This document shows, piece after piece, positions 30,629 to 31,942 of a stretch of 31,942 nt of DNA. Source of the stretch: CASQEL01 sp036655975. Lineage in GTDB: Bacteria; Desulfobacterota; Desulfovibrionia; Desulfovibrionales; Desulfovibrionaceae. The notes under the pieces are model-generated. The model did not search any database, was not told the DNA's origin, and was given only the letters and a program-made list of their open reading frames with translations. How positions within the stretch are numbered: the stretch's first letter is position 1; every line of letters begins with the position of its first letter. The stretch is from assembly GCA_036655975.1 (NCBI GenBank), contig JAVVPD010000018.1, forward strand, positions 1 to 31,942. Reading direction: 5' to 3'. The position numbers were made by a program, and so were the translations under genes.

Positions 30629-31942
30629 ATGAGTATCAAACGCAATGTCTACCTTGAAACCCTGCCCCTGCCCGAGGCTGTAGCCACCATTCGCGCGGCC
30701 CTTGACCGCGACAGCTTGGTAGGCAGTCACAGCATTGCCGCTCATGACGCGGCGGGCCGCGTACTCTCCGCGCCCGTATTTGCGCGCTATTCCGCGCCCA
30801 CGGTGCATTCCGCCGCCATGGACGGCTATGCCGTGTGTGCCAGCACCACCTTTGAGGCCCGTGAAGGCCAGCCTTTGGAACTTATTGACGGAGAAAACTG
30901 CTTTGCCGTCAACACGGGGCATCCCCTGCCCGAGGGCTGCGATGCCGTCATCATGATCGAGCACTGCGATGTGCGCGATTCCACCCACATCTCCATTGAA
31001 AAACCCGCCTTCCCGTGGCAACATGTGCGCCGCATTGGTGAGGATATCGTTGCCACCGAACTTTTATACCCCCGCAATCATGTACTCAGTGCCTATGATG
31101 TGGGCGCATTGCTGGCGGGCGGTATCTGGGAGGTGGATGTTTGGGAAAGCCTGCACATCCGCATTATCCCCACCGGGGATGAAGTGCTCGACTTTACCCG
31201 CAAGCCCGACCCCGGCAAAGGCCAAGTGGTTGAATCCAATTCACAGGTACTGCGGGCCATGGCAAGCGCCCTTGGGTGCTGCGTTGAACGCATTCCCCCC
31301 GTGGCCGATTCCCCCGAAGCCCTGCACGCCGCCCTGCAAGACAGCCTCAACGCGGGCATGCACATCACTATTTTTTGCGCGGGTTCCTCTGCCGGCACCA
31401 AGGACTTTACCCGCGCCACCATTGAGCGGGAAGGACGCATCCTTGTGCACGGCATTGCCGCCATGCCCGGCAAACCCTCCCTCGCCGGCCTGTGCCACGG
31501 GCGCCTTGTCATTGGTGCGCCGGGCTATCCTGTCAGCAGTGTTGTCTGCTTTGAAGAAATGCTCAGCCCTGTTATCAGCTGGCTCCACCGCAAACCCTTA
31601 GCCCAAAAGCCCGAAATGACCGTGGAACTTATGCGTAAGGTTCCTTCCCGCCTGGGGATAGAAGAATTTGTCCGCCTGAGTGTGGGCCGAGTGGGCGATA
31701 AAGCCGTGGCTATTCCTCTTGGGCGCGGCGCGGGCAATATCACCACCCTGACCCGCGCACAGGCCATCACCCGTATTCCCGCCAGCGTCGAAGGCCTTGC
31801 TGAGGGCAGCGTTGTTTCCGCCACCCTGACCGTTCCGCAGGAAACGCTGGACAATATCCTTATTTGTGTGGGAAGCCACGACAATACCCTTGATCTCCTC
31901 GCTGACGCGCTCATGGGGCTGGACGATCCTTTCCGCCTGGTG
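30629..31942 (+). CDS. MoeA-family molybdopterin molybdenumtransferase, probably fused to a substrate-binding-like domain; cut by window edge
   Basis: 438 codons from ATG 30629, open to the window end. The MoeA core is clear: HSAAMDGYAV near the start, NTGHPLPEGCDAVIMIEH, RIIPTGDEVLDF, ESNSQVLRAMASALG, and GAPGYPVSSVVCFEEML in place of the usual GLPGNP. MoeA inserts molybdate into adenylylated molybdopterin. After the normal MoeA end (about residue 395) the frame continues with ILICVGSHDNTLDLLADAL, which matches the start of the periplasmic-binding-like domain in long MoeA fusions of delta-proteobacteria and Archaea. GAGGAG lies upstream of the ATG. Confidence 0.9.
   Translation, partial: MSIKRNVYLETLPLPEAVATIRAALDRDSLVGSHSIAAHDAAGRVLSAPVFARYSAPTVHSAAMDGYAVCASTTFEAREGQPLELIDGENCFAVNTGHPLPEGCDAVIMIEHCDVRDSTHISIEKPAFPWQHVRRIGEDIVATELLYPRNHVLSAYDVGALLAGGIWEVDVWESLHIRIIPTGDEVLDFTRKPDPGKGQVVESNSQVLRAMASALGCCVERIPPVADSPEALHAALQDSLNAGMHITIFCAGSSAGTKDFTRATIEREGRILVHGIAAMPGKPSLAGLCHGRLVIGAPGYPVSSVVCFEEMLSPVISWLHRKPLAQKPEMTVELMRKVPSRLGIEEFVRLSVGRVGDKAVAIPLGRGAGNITTLTRAQAITRIPASVEGLAEGSVVSATLTVPQETLDNILICVGSHDNTLDLLADALMGLDDPFRLV

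Overview
The window looks like part of a draft genome of a sulfate-reducing Desulfovibrionaceae-type bacterium. The evidence is gene content and context: an anaerobe-type hybrid-cluster protein (hcp) beside an HcpR-like Crp/Fnr regulator with a matching palindrome at the hcp promoter, the alternative carboxy(nor)spermidine route to polyamines, an OmpH/Skp homologue, and an MoeA fused to a periplasmic-binding-like domain. This is inferred from protein families; no 16S or tRNA gene is present. Two runs of N (9430-9439 and 17467-17566) mark scaffold joins.

Layout. (1) 1-2700: a Mu-like phage fragment, with a GH108 endolysin (cut by the window edge), a Mor-type activator, a small protein and a divergent S24/CI-type repressor, separated by an AT-rich region with repeated operator-like palindromes. 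No transposase A/B genes lie between repressor and Mor. (2) 2860-5590: outer-membrane beta-barrel, UspA and cardiolipin synthase, all on +. (3) 5618-11672, all on -: YhaM-like exonuclease, thymidylate kinase, small unknown protein, HDAC-family deacetylase (damaged by an in-frame TAG and an N gap), carboxynorspermidine dehydrogenase and decarboxylase. (4) 11741-14545: surE, class II fba and gap on +. (5) 14655-17288 on -: Skp-like lipoprotein, MltC-like transglycosylase, YbjQ-like protein. (6) 17289-17631: palindromic repeat-like DNA interrupted by a 100-N gap flanked by identical 55-mers. (7) 17632-22490: two divergent operons, (-) acyltransferase, 2-hydroxyacid dehydrogenase and HAD phosphatase, (+) HpcH/HpaI aldolase, SDR epimerase and KdsB-like cytidylyltransferase. 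Together they look like a pathway for a non-standard CMP-activated 2-keto-3-deoxy sugar acid, and this is the best candidate for an undescribed system. (8) 22575-25085: hcpR and hcp, convergent, with an HcpR box. (9) 25097-28767: a hybrid sensor histidine kinase split by a perfect-looking 1082-bp tandem duplication. (10) 28942-31942: HPP-family membrane protein, a lone amino-acid ABC permease, and the start of the MoeA fusion.

The two strongest structural observations are the kinase duplication and the divergent sugar-acid cluster. Removing one copy of the duplication restores an 862-codon ORF, and as it stands the upstream stop codon overlaps a downstream ATG. The N gaps and the TAG in the HDAC gene should be treated as possible assembly problems first.
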